From positions 4,990,056 through 5,054,055 of the forward strand of contig FN649728.1 in the NCBI GenBank assembly GCA_000310025.1: a stretch of DNA of 64,000 nt, written 5' to 3'. Positions within the stretch are counted from its first letter, which is position 1, and each line of letters begins with the position of its first letter. Source of the DNA: Ectocarpus siliculosus. Its lineage: Eukaryota > Sar > Phaeophyceae > Ectocarpales > Ectocarpaceae. The position numbers and the translations under genes are program-made. A model generated the notes under the pieces. It was given only the letters and a program-made list of their open reading frames with translations, was not told the origin of the DNA and did not search any database. Of this stretch, positions 49,201 to 60,000 are shown one piece after another.

Positions 49201-51229
49201 TCTTTGGTCGTGGCTTCGTTGTCATCTCCACCAGTGCCCTCAGCACTCATCAGCGACGAAGAAATGAAGAAAAGGGCCGACGAGAGGGTGGCTCTGAGAC
49301 AAACGACGATGGAGTTCGAGAAGAAGTGGGAGGCCGACAGGGTTGATATGGTGGAGGCTGGAATGCAAGAGATGGCCATGCAGGTACTTCTACTACCCAA
49401 GAGCCTCCTTCAAGTTGTCTTCCTAGTGTTCTGAGGTTGCATGCTGCTTGCTCTACACATAACTAAAACCGGCTCTTGCTGCCTTCGACTATGTAGTAAC
49501 TCTTTTTTTCTGTGGTGCTATATCGCTGTTTTAGCGTAAACTATCACATGCCACTATGAAAACGGAAACAGTCCAAAAGAAGTTGACAGTGACAGCACAC
49601 ACTAGCAGACACGCGGGATTTTTTGGTATCACATTCCCCAAGCCGAACCTAACCGAAACAGTCCAATCTTCGGTGTCAGAGGTCCCAATGCTGGGAACTC
49701 CAGCGTAAGATCATGAGTAGTCTAAGTCTAAGCAGTTTGGCCAAGAGGGAAGATGCACCACACTTGCGCACGAGGCATTGGTGTCAGTGCTTGTCTTCCG
49801 ATGTCTTCTCAGCCGGGTGAGGGGCGAAGGTAACCAATACTGTAGTTAATGCGAGAGAGGCGACCCCGCTCACACCAAAATACCACAACCTAAACAATAT
49901 TGTCAAATGGAGTATTGGTATCCACTGGCGTCCGATATCTCTTCCGTAAAATGCGGTAGGTTTCGGTTGTCGTGCATAGCCGTTTCAACCCCTTTCTTCA
50001 TGGACAACGGGAATGAACTGCTACAGAACACCTGGGCTTCGGCGTGATTCCTGGGGATGTGCGCGAATCGAACCGAAGACACCAAAGCTTCGCGATTACT
50101 CTTTGCATGCGACTGCACCTTGGCGTGCAAGCCGTTACCAAGATGGCATAATTTCGAGGATTATGTTGGCAGCAGGCCTACCTTGATAGTATTTTCCCCG
50201 TCCTCTCCCCCCCCCCCCTGTTTACGTCCATCGGCACAACATATAGCTGGAGTATATTCGCGGACGCGAGGAAAGCATCAAACAGGCTCGGCTGCCGTTC
50301 CTCCGCGACAGGGAAACAATTGTGCAAGACCTCATTGCGAAGGTGGGCACGCCCTCGGTGGTGTTTCTCGAAGAAAATGTCGTCCATTAATACAGACTCT
50401 AGGACAAGGTCGACGGTAATATGTGTTGCGTACTGCGGAAGGGAGGGTCCTGGATTTATGAACAGTACACGCGCACCAAAAAATATGATTGAGAACTTCG
50501 AAATTGGGAGCGTTCAAGTGGGAGTTTCTTGATACAAGAAGAAGCAGCTTACCAAGTGCTCCTCACATGTAGAGTGTCAGATACGGTCGGTTGAGTACAT
50601 AGTATGGAAGAGCTTGTTCATGAGTACCCTCGAGGGGCAGGGAATTTTAATTTTGAACCCTTCCGGCATCAGAAAAGCTCCCCCATCGCGGAACCTTTTC
50701 TTGTTAGAAAGACGAGCCCATAGGGTAAATCATTACCGTGAAAGACGGTCCGTCAATAGACCAGCGGGAGAGGAATCATTCGACTCTACTGGGCATCAGC
50801 TGAAATACTACTTTTGAGAAGTTGGGTTTCCTGGTAACAAATAAGCAACAATTTCCCAAAATGTTGGACTAGTGTCACGAAATTAGTAACGCCTCGTGCC
50901 GACTTAATCGGGCTGGTGCGACCTTGCAACCAGTAATGATGCTCTTGCGAGAAAATCTTCCCAGCTTTCAGTGTGGTTGTCACACCTGAGTGTGGCACTC
51001 GCCACTGAACCTCGCCGCTCTCTTCCTCATCTCAATGCATCAGCCTCGCTCCCTTCGAACGCGTGCTTTCTCACAAGAGGGCCGGAATTGTAATATCACC
51101 GCTGTCTCCTCCCTGTTGCAGATGAGAGCGCGAAAGGAAGCTGTGGAGGAAGAACGGGCGGCGCTGGAACCCACCACAAAGGGTGGCAAGACCAAACAGG
51201 CGACGAAGGGGAAACCCGGGAAAAAGTGA
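25208..51229 (+). CDS. ADGB: Androglobin-like (calpain-like domain) protein, more than 30 exons over 26 kb
   Basis: Exons I can support: 25208-25278, 26117-26175, 27283-27410, 27602-27754, 27977-28033, 28768-29130, 29859-29910, 30300-30410, 30857-30910, 31444-31690, 32214-32332, 32769-32849, 33317-33412, 33595-33819, 34155-34734, 34992-35123, 36945-37410, 38103-38216, 38568-38692, 39459-39605, 40506-40689, 41969-42093, 42408-42674, 43096-43220, 43716-43960, 44414-44535, 44913-45218, 45768-45823, 48085-48130, 48436-48632, 49191-49383, 50247-50342, 51122-51229. Nearly all junctions keep phase. The product is about 1,800 residues, close to animal androglobin. It starts MPPKAKDKKGKQE and ends KGGKTKQATKGKPGKK. 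Landmarks are a calpain-like block (PLLWETIYPK, GRYLIKLFAAGRWRRVEVDD, LELWPLLLSKALYKLYRLGG), then repeated beta-rich units such as WRLQLLSDRPLLP...YVPNKYLRLFK. Androglobins are cilium/sperm-linked in animals; a flagellar role here is inference. No globin fold was identified. Junctions at 29130-29859, 35123-36945 and 43960-44913 are unresolved. Confidence 0.78.
29600..29692 (+). mobile_element. Solo LINE 3' tail followed by poly-C (degenerate)
   Basis: GCGTGCTCCGTC at about 29607, then GAGGTC, then TATGGTATGC and GAGTATCCCCCCCC, run parallel to the last roughly 85 bases of the LINE copies at 46754 and 47578. It lies in an intron of the androglobin-like gene and has no upstream LINE sequence, as expected of an extreme 5' truncation. 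Confidence 0.5.
29859..32332 (+). other. Calpain-like domain exons of the androglobin-like gene
   Basis: Five consecutive exons encode the recognisable calpain-like core: TGCPLLWETIYPKTANE, then PCYNPCGRYLIKLFAAGRWR and VEVDDSIPLD, VIAASEDPLELWPLLLSK, ALYKLYRLGGYERVKES, FVLHSLAG and GWVPSITTG. The order matches the animal androglobin blocks for the Gly-Lys-Tyr strand, the W-R-x-V-x-[IV]-D-D turn, the ELWP helix and the 'LTGWLPE' segment. I could not place the catalytic His and Asn. A Ser/Ala/Gly-rich insert follows YERVKES. Confidence 0.7.
33180..33280 (+). mobile_element. Solo LINE 3' tail followed by poly-C
   Basis: CGTGCTCCGTCCCGG, AGGGATGCGAGGTCAAGG, ACGACTACGGCATGCA and TTTGAGTACCCCCC match the end of the full LINE fragment at 47512-47600 in the same order and spacing. 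A C/T tract of about 25 bases follows. The copy is intronic and lies just upstream of the exon at 33317, so its C tract now supplies that exon's polypyrimidine tract. Confidence 0.6.
43979..44100. repeat. Tandem duplication, two 61-bp copies, intronic
   Basis: Copies start TTCTGTCACGACGTGCG at 43979 and 44040 and share GTTTTGCGTTCATTG and TTTTTCGGCCCGT, with only a few substitutions. The repeat begins less than 20 bases after the GTAAGT donor at 43961. Confidence 0.92.
46318..46754 (+). mobile_element. LINE-like retrotransposon 3' fragment, copy A
   Basis: The frame reads CDCGFECEDRVHVVAECPWY (C-x-C-x8-H-x4-C), then YMTEQGKIQGTYREMFEAW and GNSAPSRKGRVVDG before a stop at 46754. This is the cysteine-knuckle tail found after the reverse transcriptase of many non-LTR elements. 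It is 5'-truncated. A C-rich tract lies upstream (46309-46322) and another directly downstream (46763-46777), after which copy B starts. It lies in an intron of the androglobin-like gene, in the same orientation. Confidence 0.65.
46779..47603 (+). mobile_element. LINE-like retrotransposon 3' fragment with intact C-terminal frame, copy B
   Basis: An open frame from 46781 to 47578 (265 codons) encodes NWQYKVSRMSDDRLPAMV, the family's 'W-x-G-H-V-x-R-M-x-D-D-R-L-P' block after the reverse transcriptase, then a basic G-K-K-G-I-R-W-D segment. It continues to a CPCGKSEESRPHIVGEC knuckle and ends GAPSRKGRVVNGQ. The lack of stops suggests a young copy. No reverse transcriptase or endonuclease domain is present, so it is a truncated, non-autonomous remnant. 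It ends AAATGAGTACG followed by poly-C that runs into the assembly gap. Head-to-tail arrangement with copy A. Confidence 0.75.
47604..47980. other. Assembly gap (377 N) bounded by poly-C
   Basis: The run of N is flanked by uninterrupted C on both sides (47586-47603 and 47981-48007). The join could be collapsed or mis-sized. It interrupts an intron of the androglobin-like gene between the exons at 45768-45823 and 48085-48130. Frames drawn across it are artefacts. Confidence 0.98.
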
Positions 51230-52429
51230 AGAAGATAGTGCGCTTTAGGGCTGTGAAGGGTTCATTGAGTAGGAAGACATCGAGGAGCTGGCGGGTCCGC
51301 ACGTGCTCAACAAGAACACCATAGACAGTCAGGCACGCAGATCGCGGTACGTTAAGAGAGCATCAGAGAGAATGAGGGAAGAAAGGGGACGAATGAGAAT
51401 GAAGAGAGTCCACGCCGACAACCGGGTGAGAAGGAGACGGGAGGGAATAAAAAAGGAAGCGGGATGATGAAAAACAGAGGCGGCGGGCCGGAAGAGACCA
51501 CACGCGTGCGTTTGGGACGTGGTGTTTGCGACGGTGACGGGCTCCTGGCGCTGCTGGCCCAAGCGTTCAACGGTGTTTCGTGGACCCGATCTGGTCCACG
51601 GTGCTACTTGTCGTTTGATGGTTGTGATGAGATGTTTGGTCCGCGCGCCCCCCCCCTCCGTGCAACTAACGTGATCAAATAGTAAACTCGTTTCCTGGAG
51701 TTCCCACCACCATCACCTTGCCGAAACAAAACGAAATTGAGAGCAGCGAAGAACAGATTTTTTGGTCTATCAACTAACTTCACGAGCCGGTTGGAGGTGT
51801 CCCGTGATTTTGCAGCCTTTTTTTTGTTTTGAGAGTCGCGTGCCCTTGTCATGCTCATCTAAAGCTCATCATAACACTTGGCTGGTCGTCCCTCCCCCCA
51901 GTGGCGACCGAGGATCCTACTTGCTTGGGATGGAGCAGTTGAAAAAACTGTTGAGGGTAGCACGCGAGGCGACCATTGTGTCTTGCCTTCTGTCCCGCAA
52001 AGCTGGCAGAACGCACAAGCGATGTAGACGGAGAAGAAATTTCTTCACTCTGAGTATTCTGTTCAAGAGAGTAAGCCTTCCGGAGCAGGGGGGCACTACG
52101 CAGCACCACCCCGTGCTTCAATTGCAACGTTTCACTCGACAGTTTTACACCTTTTTGGTGACGAGGATACCGTGTCGTCGACGGTGGACATCCACCAGTG
52201 ACCCAAGCGGCTCTCTTTACTCAGCCCTGTTTGCGCTGACTCTATCGTTTTCCTAGCATAGTATGAAGGAGCACAAGCCGTAGATAGTAGCTTCCTGAGG
52301 AAAAAGTAATTCTCGCTCGACGCTCTTGCTCCACAAACGTGTAGAAATGGGAAAGTTGCATTATATTGCTGAGGGAAGGTCTGAGAGGAAGTATCCGACT
52401 TCATCTCAGGGGGCGCGCAGAGCAAAAAA

Positions 52430-53090
52430 ATCTGATGTGGTATGGACACCATGCAGGTATACCTCCTGACCATCCCACATCCTATCCTCAATAAGGTACA
52501 CCCTATTCACGTAGTCTATGTCCCAGTATACAGCTACCGTGTTCTCCTTGCTATCCGATGGCTCAAACATGTCAATGTACCCTCCTTGTACATTTGTCCC
52601 CAGCTCAGTCGTGTATGTATTTCTCTCTATTTGTCGTACAACGGACACTCCGCACCTAATAAATGAACCCGGCCTTCGCACTCGGAGCCGCCTTCAAATT
52701 TAATTGAAGTTGTCGTTGCCATCGACAACCTTCCTAAATCTTCGTCTGTCTACGTTCTCGAAGACCAACATCCCCAGTCCTAAATTTGACCTTCAGCTTT
52801 CTTTGTCCCTGCATTGGTCCATGTAGGTATTCGTTGAACCCTATTCCTTCGTTCAACATTCCGTACACGTCTAGGCCCTCCTTATCCTTGGTGTCTTCGG
52901 TTAGATTCTGTTCTTCTGTCTCGGCAAAAGCAGCACAAAACATTTTTCCGATCCATGTTATCTCTTTCTTGAACCCCTCTCGACCTACCGTTTCCAATAT
53001 CTTGGCTTCTTCATCGATTTCGAACTCCGTTCATACGTCATCTAACAACCTTATAACCACTCCGTGAATCGTCTACCCTTGTTCTTGTTT
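52430..53090 (-). mobile_element. LINE-like retrotransposon 3' fragment, copy C, decayed
   Basis: On the minus strand, ETVGREGFKKEI and YGMLNEGIGFNEYLHGPM (about 52760-52997) and YTTELGTNVQGGYIDMFE (about 52520-52620) align in order with copies A and B. Compare YGKLKEGIGMKTYLDGPM in B and YMTEQGKIQGTYREMFE in A. The knuckle region between the blocks is deleted or scrambled and frameshifts are present. It lies outside the androglobin-like gene, in opposite orientation to the other copies. Confidence 0.6.
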
Positions 53091-53542
53091 GCCTACTTCG
53101 CCTCCTAAGCTATTCTCGACAACCCCTCCTCTCCGATTCACACAAATTAGCTTCCATGCGTCTCGCGCGGAGGGGGGGGGGGGGGCTGCCCGACGATATA
53201 CTGCTGGCTGTTACCCTTAAAATAATCCACCCAACCATCAGAACGATCTGTCTGTCTTCTGCATGGGGTAATCGGCGTAGCAATAAGAGCATGAAGCCCG
53301 TGTATCCTAGGGGGATGCCTGCTCTAGTCTAAATAAGAGCTTATTTTGAAAGTAAAGAGCATGCTGCTCGGTTTGAGGCAACCAACAATGGTCGGAAGCC
53401 TCACGCAAAATAAAGCGGTGGCGCGTTCTGCATGAAAAAATCAGGGTGTACTTGATCATTTACACCAAAGGTGCTATCTGCTCCAATGAATGAGACACAA
53501 ACCATGACGCTGCTTGTTCCTCACTCAATAATGGGACGTCGC

Positions 53543-53643
53543 GCACAGCAGTCCAGGTGTATTGGCGTTCGTGTAGCCGTGTGATACAGCCTACGCACGC
53601 CGTTGTAAGTAGTATGCATGCTACCGCACAGGTACTGCTGTGC
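53543..53643. repeat. Small inverted repeat carrying the ACAGCAGT motif
   Basis: GCACAGCAGTCCAGGTG at 53543 and its imperfect reverse complement CACAGGTACTGCTGTGC at 53627-53643 flank about 67 bp. The arms match at 14-15 of about 17 positions. It could be a miniature element or a hairpin. Confidence 0.5.
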
Positions 53644-54587
53644 ATGTAGTCTAGATCTTAAACACAGCATCGAGAGATGTGCGAAGAGCCGGGCAGGAAG
53701 ATAAAGCAGAGACTACACTATTGGGTGTACAGCAATAGTGCATGTGACGTGCGATTATCGCATATCGTATTCATCGCGTCGGCACCGGGGGACTGGATGC
53801 TGGATGCTGGATACTGCTGTGGATCTGTCAGCTGTGGATTCGTGATACGCGTGGGGGGGTGAGGGTACAGCGAGAACCCGAACCATAAACAATTGGTCCG
53901 CAGTGAAGAAGCAAAAAAAAAAAATCCAGCCGTGCAACGAACACACCTATCCGCACACGTGCAGAGGACATCAGGAAGGGGAGGACTGACCCGCCGTCTG
54001 CCAAGCCCCACGTCGGTGAGAGATCTTAGGCCGATGTGTATTGTTCTCTCTCGTTGGTTGAAAAATTTGCTCAAGGATGGACCTAGTTTCTTCGGATGTC
54101 AGACAATTGTTTGTACATATCCATATGATATGCCAGGGGCAGAGAGTGAGAGGCTCTTTCGTTCCGTCTCCTTGTCGAACACTGCCAACTGCTGTAAATA
54201 TTATCCGGTGGAAGCCGCTACATAGAGTTTCCTACGCAGGGCTGACCAAGATAGAAATGAAGACGGGGGGTGGGCAACTCCGGCCGCTTTGTTGATGTGT
54301 CCATCGTGTATGTATGTACCTAGGTCATGCGTGTGTTGCGACAAGGACCACAGCACCGCAGCCTCAGACACAGCAGATCGCCGCACCCAGCGCCCAGCAC
54401 ACCCTTTTCCCTTCCGCGGCAGCTTCGCGCACCCTCGCTCAGCTTCACTCTGGGCAGTGCCATGCATGCCCTCTCAACAGTAGACGATAGACTCCCACCT
54501 TGCCGCTTGATTTTTTACGTGGAAAACTTGAACGGGCGCTACCACAGCAGTAAGCAGTAGACTCTGGAAGTATTCGACAAATGTTTC

Positions 54588-54618
54588 CTTTTTTTTTTTC
54601 CTTTTTTTTTTTTCTCTA
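54588..54618. repeat. T-rich low-complexity tract
   Basis: Two long T runs separated by CC, then CTCT. Confidence 0.8.
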
Positions 54619-54850
54619 TTTTCCTCTTCGTCGCTCTTCTTTCTGTCTTTTTCGGTGTCAGATGACCTTGTCTCTGCTTGCGTGTGAAGCACCAAGATTG
54701 AACCAAGGGGGTGTACCTCTTTCTCTCTGGCCCGTGATGCTGACTCCTAGTCTCAGTTGTTACCTCGCATAGCGAGCAGAGGGAGCGGAGGACTACAGAA
54801 TATCTGTCGTTGATTTCTATTGACTTGCGGACCCCTCGGGGCCAGTTTTG

Positions 54851-55617
54851 AGAGCAGTGGCCAAAATCGGGTATACCCGGTCAGAACACGGCCATAATCG
54901 GGTACTGTACCCCTACAAAACGCTGCTGGGAGCGAACGCATGCCACCATCTGATTGGCTGGCGCCCGCCTCTACCCGGCCTTGGCCGTCTTTCCACCGGG
55001 TGCACCCGATCTTGGCTACTCACCCCCCGGAGGGAAACCCGGTTTTTCTTTCCCCTATGCCCGAAAATGGCTGAGCTGTTCGACCAAAACCCATGGACAC
55101 AAGTACACGTCAGCAACGCCCTGCCCTCGAAAATTCGGACGTTCTGACGGCCCGCCGGGCGGAGGCAGACCCTCCGCCGGCGGTGAAAGTCTCCCTTGAC
55201 GGAAACGGCTGGCGGTCTGTCTGTGCAAATGATCGAGAAGAGGAGCTGGATGAATCCCTCCCTCACGAGATGCGACACACACGGGACTCATTTAAAAAGT
55301 AGACATATTCTCTCCTCCCGCTACTTGCTCATTGGCGACAAACGAGGGCCAGTGGTGTGCGTCCGACCCGTGATTGTGTGCATGGGTTTTGGTCGAACAG
55401 CCCAGCCATTTTCGGGTAGGGGAAAGAAAAACCGGGTACCCCTCCGGGGGTGAGTAGCCAAGATCTGGTGCACCCGGTGGAAAGACGGCCAAGGCCGGGT
55501 AGGGGCGGGCGCCGGCCAATCAGATGGTGGCATGCGGTCGCTCCCAGCAGCGTCTTGTAGGGGTGCCCGATTATGGCCGTGTTCTGACCGGGTGTACCCG
55601 ATTTTGGCCACTGCTCT
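54851..55617. mobile_element. 767-bp foldback element with long inverted arms
   Basis: The ends are AGAGCAGTGGCC and GGCCACTGCTCT. The left arm (54851 to about 55098) and right arm (about 55376 to 55617) are reverse complements over about 245 bp with small indels. Shared landmarks are GGTCAGAACACGGCCATAATCGGG, CCATCTGATTGGC, CGGCCTTGGCCGTCTTTCCACCGGG-type sequence and CCAAAACCCATG. The roughly 277-bp centre is unique and holds a 58-codon open frame (55126-55302, plus) with no recognised function. The flanks share TTTG, but a target-site duplication is not certain. No transposase is present. Confidence 0.75.
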
Positions 55618-55748
55618 TATTTGAGTGTACCTTTTTAGGGTAAGTTAGCCGGTGACCACGGGAATCGACCGCGTCAAGTGTTGGATCAGTACGGACGTAT
55701 GAAGGTACCGGGTAGAGAGAGATCGGAAAGGTTTTTAATGTGAAGTCA

Positions 55749-55772
55749 ACAACAACAACAACAACAACAACC
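55749..55772. repeat. (AAC)n microsatellite
   Basis: About eight AAC units in a row. Confidence 0.9.
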
Positions 55773-56276
55773 ACAGAAGAAGCAGTCTTCAAACATAGGA
55801 GGACTGCAGGTAGATACACCCAGGTGGGTGTGCACGTGTGCACCGCAGGTAGACAAGTAGTGCGAACACAGAACTATGCAGGCACCTCTCCAACTCTTGC
55901 AAGGATATTACTAGTTCATCCCACGTCTCGAACGGTGCTTTTTGTGATCTGTATATAGAAGTATAAAACAAACCAGCCATGCTTCAAACCTTGCCGCCTC
56001 TGTTCAGTGTGTGCCATGACAACAAATTGTGGCGGGAGTGTTTTCGCGCGTTGGCGTGTGCTTCTTTCTTTGAGAGGGCTTGGTGAGGCGGTGTGGTTAC
56101 AGTCACCAGTGTCGCGTATGCATGTTGCAGTGGTTTTCAAGAGATCAGGCGGGTTTTGGCTGTTGTATATTGCTCTGGTGTTGTTGTTGTCGTCTTCACC
56201 TGACCGTGTTGGGTTGGGATCGAGTTGGGGTTGAACGAGTGTTGTCGGGTTGGGTACGCGGTCGAGTAGGGTCAGG

Positions 56277-56311
56277 TTTGGGTCGGTCGGTCGGTCGGTC
56301 GATCGATCGGG
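56277..56311. repeat. (GGTC)n / (GATC)n tetranucleotide repeat
   Basis: Consecutive GGTC units run into GATC units, followed by GGGTGG. Confidence 0.85.
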
Positions 56312-56844
56312 TGGCCTTGGGCCGCCTTCGTCGAACGCACCGCCGTCGCTCCGTCGATCGTCGCCGTCGGTCGCCCTTGTTGTACGTATGCATATTTTCT
56401 ACAAAAAGAGATTCAAAGATGTCTCGCAAGAAAACCCCACACAACATTGTTTTAGCCCTGGTTTTACCGTGAAATCGCAACCCTTTACCTCTACTGCCCT
56501 TCCCCCAGCACCTCGCGTGTCCAGCTATTTTTTCCCTTCGTGAAGACGTGTTAGAAGCAAGCTCTGATTCATCCCTCGCCCGTTCTCTTTTTCTCTTTTG
56601 GACGTGTCGGGCTGTGCGAACTATTGAAGTGAAGAGCCTCCGATGAGCTAAATGGGTTCTCGATCATAAGCTTGCAACAGTCACATCAGGGTGCGGGACC
56701 TAAAACTTGCCAACACGCAAAACATTCGATGCACCCATGGGTACGCACGTAAGCCATGCACCCACAACTTGGCAAATCCCATCTATACAGACCTGCACGA
56801 ACACCGTTTACCATCCAAGAGCGACCTAGCCCTACTCCAAGGCC

Positions 56845-56990
56845 CACCAACCTAGCACCTAGCCTCGTCGGGACCAACCTAGCACCTATCCAGGCATTAT
56901 CAACCTAGATTTTTCCCCGTCAACACCAACCTAGCGCCAATCCTGGCACGCCAACCTAGAACTGAGCCACCAGCGCCAACCTAGCACCTG
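56845..56990. repeat. Degenerate CCAACCTAG repeat
   Basis: The core CCAACCTAG, or a one-base variant, occurs six times within about 145 bases, spaced roughly 20-30 bases apart and often followed by CACCT. The telomere-like tract starts about 15 bases beyond it. Confidence 0.8.
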
Positions 56991-57002
56991 TCGGGTGGGT
57001 TT

Positions 57003-57033
57003 GGGGTTAGGGTTAGGGTTAGCGTTAGGGTTT
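57003..57033. repeat. Interstitial telomere-like TTAGGG repeat
   Basis: About four GGGTTA units, one of them changed to TTAGCG, ending GGGTTTTAAG. TTAGGG is the telomere repeat reported for brown algae. Sequence continues for 7 kb with other features, so this is not a chromosome end. Confidence 0.85.
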
Positions 57034-60000
57034 TAAGCTGGTTTCGTGCCCCTGCAAAAGCAGAGCATCCGGTAGTGTTCAGAAGCACTATAATTGCTTT
57101 GATTGAAAATCAACTGGTCGCTGGTTGAAGGGACTCGACTCAACGTACGCAATAGCGTAGGTCAGGGGTTCGAGCGTCGGAACATTTTTCCCTTTTAATT
57201 GCCTGCAGGTAGTGTTTTCGATCTGTCGAGGGCATGGGTGCATGGCTTATTTGCGTACCCATTTTTGCCGACCTAACACCCACACAACAAAAAAAAACGC
57301 CAACAAGGAACAGGCGTCACAACTCTGAACTACCAGCTCTCTCTTCACGCCATTGCATCTTGAAATTGTACCAATGCAACAATTCAGACGGGACCACAAG
57401 TTGCCGTACAGAACGTTCTGAGGGAACACAAACATTAGAGACAGAAGAAGAATCTAAGGAAATCCATGCAGACAACCAACAGAGGCAGAGGAGTGGCGTT
57501 GATGTAAGCCATTGACGACCGCACAAAATCTGCATACATGTGCAAGGTACAACCAGCATCAGTTAAAGAAGGCATAACTCGTCGTGCATGGCACACCCTC
57601 GAGAGTGCTCTTGAAGGGTTGATCCTTGAGTTGCGGTGAACGGCAGCTTCGAGTCTTGTTTGACAACTTTTCTTCCTCAAAACAACGTCTACGAACATCC
57701 GTCTCGAGTCGAAGTTGGTATTCCACATAGCTGGTTTCACATGTAATGGGAACACCAAGCAACCCTCGGTGGCAGCAACTAGCTGTGTTAGCTATGTCCC
57801 AGGAAGTGGTTCACAGCGGTATGTGTGTTGGGGTTGTTGGGGGTGTGGTCGGCCAAATCAAAGGAGGATTCCGGGTTCTCTCCCTGCCATTGTTCAAGGA
57901 GAATTTGATTGTAGTGCCCGCCTTCTGAAACGATTATTCTGGACGCCGGTCATTTTTACACCTTTCGCTACAATTTCTGGGCGCTCCAGTTGGGGTCACC
58001 GCATGCGGTGGCTACAAAACTCGCTTGTTTGCCTTGTTTGTGGATTAAACCGATCGATGCGTTGTTCTTGGTATTGCGACTACGATCCGCTGCTGTAGGA
58101 ATTGTTGACCAGGGGGCTTGGGGCTTGGCGCCGTTTTTCGTTTTTTCCGCCGAGAGAGCTATGCCGTTTGCCCCCCACAAGAGCGTTATTTTACTTGAAG
58201 GAGGACTTGGAATGGGGGTAGTTGTCTCCTAGCTGACGTTAGAAAAGACGCCCGTGTCAGAAAGCAAAGAAGTGAAGTCATTAGCGGCTAGCCAGTGTCA
58301 GCGAGCAAAGGAAAAAGCGGCGACCGCAGTAGTGCGGTTTTGGGCTTGACCCCAGAGCAGCGAAGAGTTCGTTGGGAGGATCGGTCGCACTTGCACCTGC
58401 TGTAAAACTTCCGCGTGGGTTGAATGCAGAAACGCGATGAGAGGAACGACAAATTGAATGAAGTATGTACAGCAGTGCGCATCGTGGCCGGAATATGATC
58501 GAGCACGCGGCTTACACGACGGTAGCTATACTGCTGCATGGGACCAATGGCGGTGCGTATACAGTAGACCCGAGCACCCGAGACCCAGAGCACAACCAGT
58601 TCCCTGTTTCCGAACCTCGAGTGTTAACCCTCTGATGGTGGACAACGCGTTGTTCAATTGCGTCCACGTTTTATTTTTGCGAACACCGCGCGTGTTACAA
58701 TATCACCGCCCGGTCCTATGAAAAGACAGTGATAATGAGCCGCGGAGCGCGCGTCCTTTTTTCCCATTCATCCTACGAGGGGGGGAAAGGCTCCAACTAT
58801 CGGCCGACCCCAACACGATGCAGGTGCTCCAAACTTGATGACGGGTTGACCATCTGTTGCCTCTGAGGAGGAAGAAAAATAGGCCACTCTTCGTCACACC
58901 GGTTTGGTCGTGCTCCGACAACAGATGGCCGTGCTACACAGGCTTTTGTGCAGAAAATTCGTAGGGGATACCACACCCCAACCCCTGGACTTGAGCATGA
59001 GGCGGAACACAATCTATCAGAGATCGATCCACAACGAAGCCAGTTTGCTAGTACGTGACACAGAGGTAACACGCAACTATGTCTCGCACATCCGTAGAAC
59101 CACACACACACCCGCCGTGGCCACTCCCTTCCGTATGTGGACACACAGCAGTAAAATAGTAAACGTGTCGCCCCCTCTTTGGCTACATACACACCTACGT
59201 GGCGCCGGCTCTCTGACTGCACAACAAGGAGCATTGGCGATGCGCTCTTCTTGCCGTTGGATAATCTCCAACATACATGATGGGTGCCTTAAGGTAGATG
59301 GGAGCCATTGCCGTTACAAAAGCAGCAGCAACAGCACTGGTGCATTCGTGTCAGCTGTACCACTGCTCATTTATGTCGGCGGCAGTGCTGCTAGGTGCCG
59401 ATCATTTGGCGGTGCTGTTGTAGCAGATGGCGGGCATGTGTGCGAGCATGCGTGTGTGTTCCCCCGCCGTTGATGTGTAGTAAAATATTTCAAACTTCCA
59501 GCGGGAGCGGATGCACCAGTCTTGGAAGATCCGTCCGAATATATTCTGCAAAGAATGAATTGCGCGTTGGGTTGCTGCATAGCTGCCTGGAAGCAGCGTG
59601 TCTCGCACGTTGCGCCAGCATCGCAAATAGACTACTGTCAGGTGTTGAGTCGTACCCCGCGGCTCAGCACCCCTACAAGCACACTACTATTCTCGCTCTA
59701 GCAACAAGAATCCCATTGGGGACGTGCTGACATGTGAGGCAAAGTCTTAGCGAGGAGGCTTTAGACCCAGCATGGTTAATCCTAGATAGCAGCATGTGAT
59801 TTTTCGCTAGGATGATGTGCGGAGGAGCAGCATGAGATGCTTGGGCACACGGGGTTTAAAGCAGTCTAGCGAGATACGAGACTGGTGCACATGTCACCAA
59901 GCATTAAACAGCTTTGCACACACAGCACACATGGCAAGAATTGAACAGTTTCACGATGGCGTGTCGGGAGAACACACGTTGACGTTGTTTGAGCACTGTA

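Larger units (their letters stand above)
51230..54850. other. Intergenic stretch with a LINE remnant and a small foldback
   Basis: No confident gene was found. It holds the inverted LINE remnant (52430-53090), a G14 tract near 53165 and the small inverted repeat at 53543-53643. Frames such as 53718-54074 (minus) and 53893-54225 (plus) overlap one another and lack features. Confidence 0.45.

Noticed and set aside
57168..57184. GGGGTTCGAGCG, similar to a tRNA B box
   Set aside because: The flanking bases do not form a T-arm and no acceptor stem or A box fits.
58904..59473. 189-codon plus-strand frame
   Set aside because: No signal, domain or splice context; consistent with a chance open frame.
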